This document shows positions 60,191 to 64,000 of a stretch of DNA of 64,000 nt, one piece after another (positions within the stretch are counted from its first letter, which is position 1; each line of letters begins with the position of its first letter). The notes beneath the pieces were generated by a model that saw only the letters and a list, made by a program, of their open reading frames with translations, did no database searches and had not been told where the DNA came from. The translations under genes were made by a program, and so were the position numbers. Source of the stretch: Camelus bactrianus (lineage: Eukaryota; Chordata; Mammalia; Artiodactyla; Camelidae); contig NC_133539.1 of the NCBI RefSeq assembly GCF_048773025.1, positions 31,569,001-31,633,000 of the forward strand, given 5' to 3'.

Positions 60191-60490
60191 CATAGTTCTG
60201 GTTTTTCTTGAAAAACACCCGTGGCAAGGTAGGTAGTGCTACTAACACCAGCAGTAATTTTGGTACTGGTACAACCATTTTTTTAGCAAAAAATTAATCA
60301 GCCAGAAGATGATATTAACCCAGCAGGAATGACACAACCAATAAATTTGGGTGGTAATGATTGAGTACTACATCAAACTATAAATGAACTACATATTCCG
60401 CTATGATTTACACTTGTATATGCCAATAAACTTCTCTTTAATTTAAGCTAGTTTGAGTTGAATCACTTTCACCAAAAGTAATCTTAATAT
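60191..60490 (+). mobile_element. LTR-like 3' end, family uncertain
   Basis: CCAATAAACTTCTCTTTAA is followed by AAGCTAGTTTGAGTTGAATC and ACTTTCACCAAAAG. Several old LTRs end with an AATAAA signal, 'AAGCCAGTTTGAGTTGGGTT' and 'ACTTGCAACCAAAAG'. Only the end is convincing and the start is not defined. It abuts the antisense L1 fragment. Confidence 0.4.
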
Positions 60491-60849
60491 ATAAGACTAC
60501 AATTTATTTTGGCAAAATAGTTTTGAGGCCAGACTCTTCTACAATCAGAATGCCTAGAGAAGTTATTCTAAAATAAGCAACAAGAACATACTGAAGAATT
60601 ATGAACAAAGTACTTATAAAATTGCAGTGGTGTGTAATCTAACAGCATTTTGCTAGTGGATTATACAGAAAATAGCCTAGGGACAAAAAGATAATTATCC
60701 ATGTATAAAATTATGAGAGATTGCGATAAGGTGATGGTTGGAAAGAAAGGAATTAATACGAGATACAATTTGAAAATGTCATAGGAAATATATATTGAGG
60801 TTATATTAAGACTAAAATTGTATAAATTAAATATTTGGGTTATTTTTTT
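60491..60849. other. unassigned AT-rich DNA
   Basis: Nothing recognised on either strand. Confidence 0.5.
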
Positions 60850-61262
60850 GTCTTGGGGGGCTTGGCAGTGAGGAGTCCATTCTCATGTTTACAGGGGATG
60901 AAAGGGGTGGAGGGGGTCTGTGAATTTGAGAATCACACTCAGGTGACCATCTGCAGGGAGCCTTCTGCTACCAGCCCCTCCTCAGACTGCTCTGTCTCCA
61001 CTGGAGCACAGAGCAGTGTTAGGAGGTGGAGACAGAGCAGGGCCACCCACTGTCCTCTCTGAGTCTGGCTGAAGCTGCAGGTAATTTTTAACGTTAACAG
61101 AATGAAGTCCCACCCCTGCACCCCTGAGCCTGCCTGGTCTTCTCCTAGGGCCACAGGGAAGACTGTTAGCTTCTCCCAACCCCTGGTCAGACTTGACTTC
61201 ATCCCAGACCCCTGCTTAGGAAGGACACATTGTCAGCATTCTACCTTTGTCAATTTGTTGGA
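60850..61262. other. GC-rich island of unknown origin
   Basis: About 410 bases are clearly richer in G and C than the flanks, with few CpGs. They contain a perfect 15-bp inverted repeat: CTGCTCTGTCTCCAC at 60987-61001 and its complement at 61026-61040, separated by 24 bases. The inner CACAGAGCAG competes for pairing. Overlapping frames of 65 to 87 codons on both strands lack domains. It could be a degraded LTR, an exonised fragment or a regulatory element. I cannot choose between them. Confidence 0.5.
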
Positions 61263-61374
61263 ACCTTTTCTTAAAAGAAAAAAAAAAATGCCTTTTTCCT
61301 TTAAAAAAAGTCCTATGTTCTTTGATTTTGACCAATTTAGAAATTTAACATGTTTTATTTAAGCACATTTTTTC
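61263..61374. other. A/T-rich spacer
   Basis: Contains a run of A at about 61280-61289 and leads into the antisense L1. Nothing else was recognised. Confidence 0.4.
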
Positions 61375-61905
61375 TTACTTTCCCAGCTTTATTGAGATAT
61401 AATTGACATATAATGTTTAAGGTTAAGGTGCATAACATGTTGATTTGATAGACATATATTGCAAAATGATTACCATAGCAGTTAGTTAATTCCACCACCA
61501 TCTTACATAATCATCATTTCTTTTTGTGGTGAGAATATTTAAGATCTACTCAGCAACTTTTAAGTATTTAATACAGTGTTGTTTACTATAACCACCATGC
61601 TGTATATTAGATCCTCAGAACTTACTCATTCTAAAAATGGGAAGTTTGTATCCTTTGACCACCTTCTCTCCATTTCTACCATCGTCAGCCCCTGGCAACT
61701 TCCACTTTACTGTCCATTTCTATGAGTTCAGCTTTTTCAGAATTTGCATTTAGGTGAGATCATACAAGTGTTTGTCTTTCTCTGTCCGACTTACTTCACT
61801 TAGCCTAATGCCCACAAATTTCATCTATGTTGTCACAAATGCAGGATTTTCTTCTTACTCATGACTGAGTATTATTCCAATGTGTAATCCTGAAACCATA
61901 TATAT
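61375..61905 (-). mobile_element. L1 3' end, antisense (L1MA/MB-like)
   Basis: The plus strand reads as complement of an L1 3' end: CCCAGCTTTATTGAGATATA, ATTGACATATAATGTTTAAG, ATTGCAAAATGATTACCATA, CAGCCCCTGGCAACTTCCAC, GAGTTCAGCTTTTTCAGAAT and TGACTGAGTATTATTCCAAT. It is 5'-truncated at about 530 bases. Divergence is modest. Target duplications were not found by eye. Confidence 0.92.
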
Positions 61906-63024
61906 ATTGTACATGCCCTTGCCAAAAACCAGTTTATCAGTTAGATGAATTTGCTGTTTCAATGTGTGCTAATGCTGAAGGCTCTCATTATTGCATTTTA
62001 ATAATTAATCTCTATTTTTCTAGCTAGATATGTTACTGGAAATTCTACTCAGAGGAATACAGACATTACCAAAGGTAGATACTGTCTGATACTTTCTCAA
62101 ATATGACTATATGTTAGATGCATGGTAAAAGGTGGGAAATCAAGAGCAAGCACAGGTATTGTATTGCAATGAGTAGATCATTTTGAAAAACCTTTATAAT
62201 CACATAATTTGAATGCTGCTTTATACCACAGAGCATGAGAAACCTCCATTCACCTTTTTTCCCTTTTTATTTATTTTGTTTCTTTTTTGGTTGTTGTTTT
62301 GGGAAGTGATGGTTTCCATCTTCCCACTTCTTTTAGATAATGAAAAGATGAAGGACAGCTCTCTAGTGGTCTCTTGTTTGATGACATTGGAAATAAAAAA
62401 GTCAGATGGAAAGAAAGAAGCACTGAGATGAAGACAAAAATAGTACATACAAAAATGCCTAGGGACAGGGAAAACTAATACTTCTTCAGACTCTGAAATC
62501 AAAATGAAAAATTGAAGTCACATATAATTGAAACAGTGGGGTTGCAAAAGTTTATGAAGTATATTTTATTGTATTAATGTATGTCATATAGCACTCAATT
62601 ATAATGTGTTTATAATGAAGTAGAACATCTTTATGGAAAGAAGATGAAAGTGAACCTAGGCTTACATAATTTTTAATATGTCCACCTTTAAGGGATAAAA
62701 TCATCTCTAAATAATAATAATAATAAATTATTAAATGTTTATATATAAAGAATAAATATTAATATATTAATTGCTAGATTATTGATCTTTATAAATATAA
62801 TTTAAATTATGAATAATAAATGATTAAGTAAATAAAAATAAAACACTATGATGAAATGAGTCAACAATATATACAACAGATGAGCAAAAGATCTGCACAG
62901 TAACATATTATATAGTAGATACTGAGAAGATAGAATGATTAAACCTGAGAAATGGTAAAGGTATTGATCAAAAGGATAAACTGTTGATTAAAACATCACA
63001 GCCCTATTAGTGGCAGAAAGCTCT
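61906..63024. other. unassigned AT-rich DNA
   Basis: No gene recognised. An almost pure A/T low-complexity stretch with AATAAT units occupies about 62708-62850. The opposed 72- and 93-codon frames at 62213-62502 overlap each other and lack domains. Confidence 0.5.
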
Positions 63025-63175
63025 GCTTTGAGTGCTTGGAGACTTATACACTTGGATTCTTCCACGCACTGGCCATAGGGCTTTAGACGAGTAATGTAAA
63101 ACTAGAGAGCTGTTTCCTCACTTCCAACATGAAATGATTAAATGATATGACTATTTAGATCAATTTAACAATGAT
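63025..63175 (+). mobile_element. MIR SINE
   Basis: GAGTGCTTGGAGACTTATAC, ACTTGGATTCTTCCACGCAC, GGGCTTTAGACGAGTAATG, GAGCTGTTTCCTCACTTCC and AACATGAAATGATTAAATGA follow plus-strand MIR from the tRNA-like head to its middle. Diverged. Confidence 0.65.
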
Positions 63176-63179
63176 GATG

Positions 63180-63246
63180 GATCTATCTATCTATCTATCC
63201 ATCCATCCATCATTTTATCCATCCTCCTACCTACCTAACTACATCT
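63180..63246 (+). repeat. (ATCT)n/(ATCC)n microsatellite
   Basis: Five ATCT units grade into ATCC units and then CCTA units, a compound tetranucleotide repeat. Confidence 0.93.
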
Positions 63247-64000
63247 TTTTTTTCTAAATATCTATCCATATACCTGTAATGCTGACCCTAAATATGCCTG
63301 TATATCCAGGCTGAGTATCACAAGCAGGCTTCCCCAGAAAGCTAAGGCTGACATAGAGTTTAGTGTTCTTGGAGTCAATATTCATTGGGAGAAGGGAATA
63401 TAGCAAGATTGAGCAGAAAGTAGGATTTGTGGCACAGATACAAGATATCAGAGGACCCCTCAGGGAGTGCCAAAGCTAACGTGGCTTTTCAAAGTATTTC
63501 TAACTTTGAGCAAGGGAGCCAGGACTGTATACCCTGTATCTAGAAGTCAATGAACACAGATTGCCAGGATAGAGGGGCAGAGGACATGACTTTAGGAAAA
63601 GTAGTCTCCAGCTGAGGCAATTTGAAGACAACTGATAGCTGAAGATTGTCAGACAAGAATCTTCCCCACAGTTTGGATAAGTTCTTCAGACCTGAAGCAG
63701 GGATCTGAAGGTGCAGCAGTGTCATGATACAGGTAATGTTCGAGGTATTCCAACTTTGCAAAGAGATCCATCTATCTCATTGAATATTCAGAGCATGAGT
63801 GGCAATAACTAGGGTGTTCAAAGCCATTTTAACAAAATAACCAGCTCCATCAGTGAGGTATAATGTAACAAGTTAATTTCCATTTTAAGTTTGGTTACGG
63901 TATAAATTCCTCAGAACTTATAAAGTTTATGAGTCAGAAGTCTCCAGTGTCCTTCTAGAGGGATTCCTCTATTCCTTTGAGGAAATAGTTTTCACAGACG
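63247..64000. other. unassigned DNA
   Basis: No gene or named element. The part 63310-63560 has an LTR-like or exon-like balanced composition but no block that I recognise. A 73-codon minus frame (63540-63761) is unsupported. Confidence 0.45.

Noticed and set aside
59215-61905. The two antisense L1 pieces as one interrupted element
   Set aside because: For a single antisense L1 the 3' end should lie at the lower coordinate. Here the 3' end piece is on the right, so they are separate insertions or rearranged.
63180-63246. Possible CRISPR-like or direct-repeat array
   Set aside because: It is a plain tetranucleotide microsatellite. Nothing in the window has spaced identical repeats of CRISPR type.
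26880-63540. Apparent similarity between 26880-27000 and 63310-63430 (CCCAGAAAG and 'GGGAATATAG' type words)
   Set aside because: Shared words are short and not collinear enough to claim a common repeat by eye.

Overview
The window looks like mammalian nuclear DNA: AT-rich, CpG-poor, without operons, and full of old interspersed repeats (MIR, L2, L1, MER5, Tigger-type, ERVL and MaLR elements). Two antisense copies of a tRNA-Ala-derived SINE with an A/T-rich tail (10.60-10.68 kb and 21.81-21.94 kb) resemble Vic-1, the SINE of camels and llamas. Young L1 3' ends near 34.2-34.9 kb are of the type seen in cetartiodactyls. A camelid is therefore the best guess. It is made from memory of the families and not from a search.

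I find no host protein-coding gene, no functional RNA gene and no CRISPR array. Open frames are short (116 codons at most), lie on both strands, carry no recognisable host domain, and often fall inside repeats. The region reads as intergenic desert or the inside of a very long intron.

Layout. 0-6 kb: mostly unassigned, with MIR pieces and a tiny probable retroinsertion at 5.74-5.81 kb. 6.0-16.4 kb: a block dense in fossil retroviral DNA. It holds a plus-strand ERVL remnant (pol with integrase and dUTPase parts, then a complete-looking 3' LTR), a 5'-truncated L1 with target-site duplications, a Vic-1-like SINE, two MLT1-type LTRs facing opposite ways, and a minus-strand class III ERV interior, followed by a MER5A. 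16.5-25.1 kb: an old L1 3' end, an LTR-like piece, the second SINE, and a degraded L1 split by foreign sequence. 25-34 kb: unassigned AT-rich DNA with MIR and L2 scraps, a GT microsatellite and an odd AT-rich array. 34.2-38 kb: an inverted pair of young L1 ends, one with perfect 14-bp target duplications, and a long antisense L1. 38-53 kb: mostly unassigned, with MER5, L1, MIR, Tigger-type and L2 pieces and a MaLR LTR. 53-64 kb: another MLT1-type LTR, MIRs, two antisense L1 pieces, a small GC-rich island with a perfect 15-bp inverted repeat, and a tetranucleotide microsatellite.

No set of genes works together here. The most informative observations are mutational. An 82-bp piece of MIR sits inside the ERVL and is about 89% identical to a MIR 2.1 kb away, which is too similar for two independent ancient copies. 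There are also clean L1 integration scars. I see no sign of a new biological system. All family names and edges come from reading by eye and should be taken as approximate.
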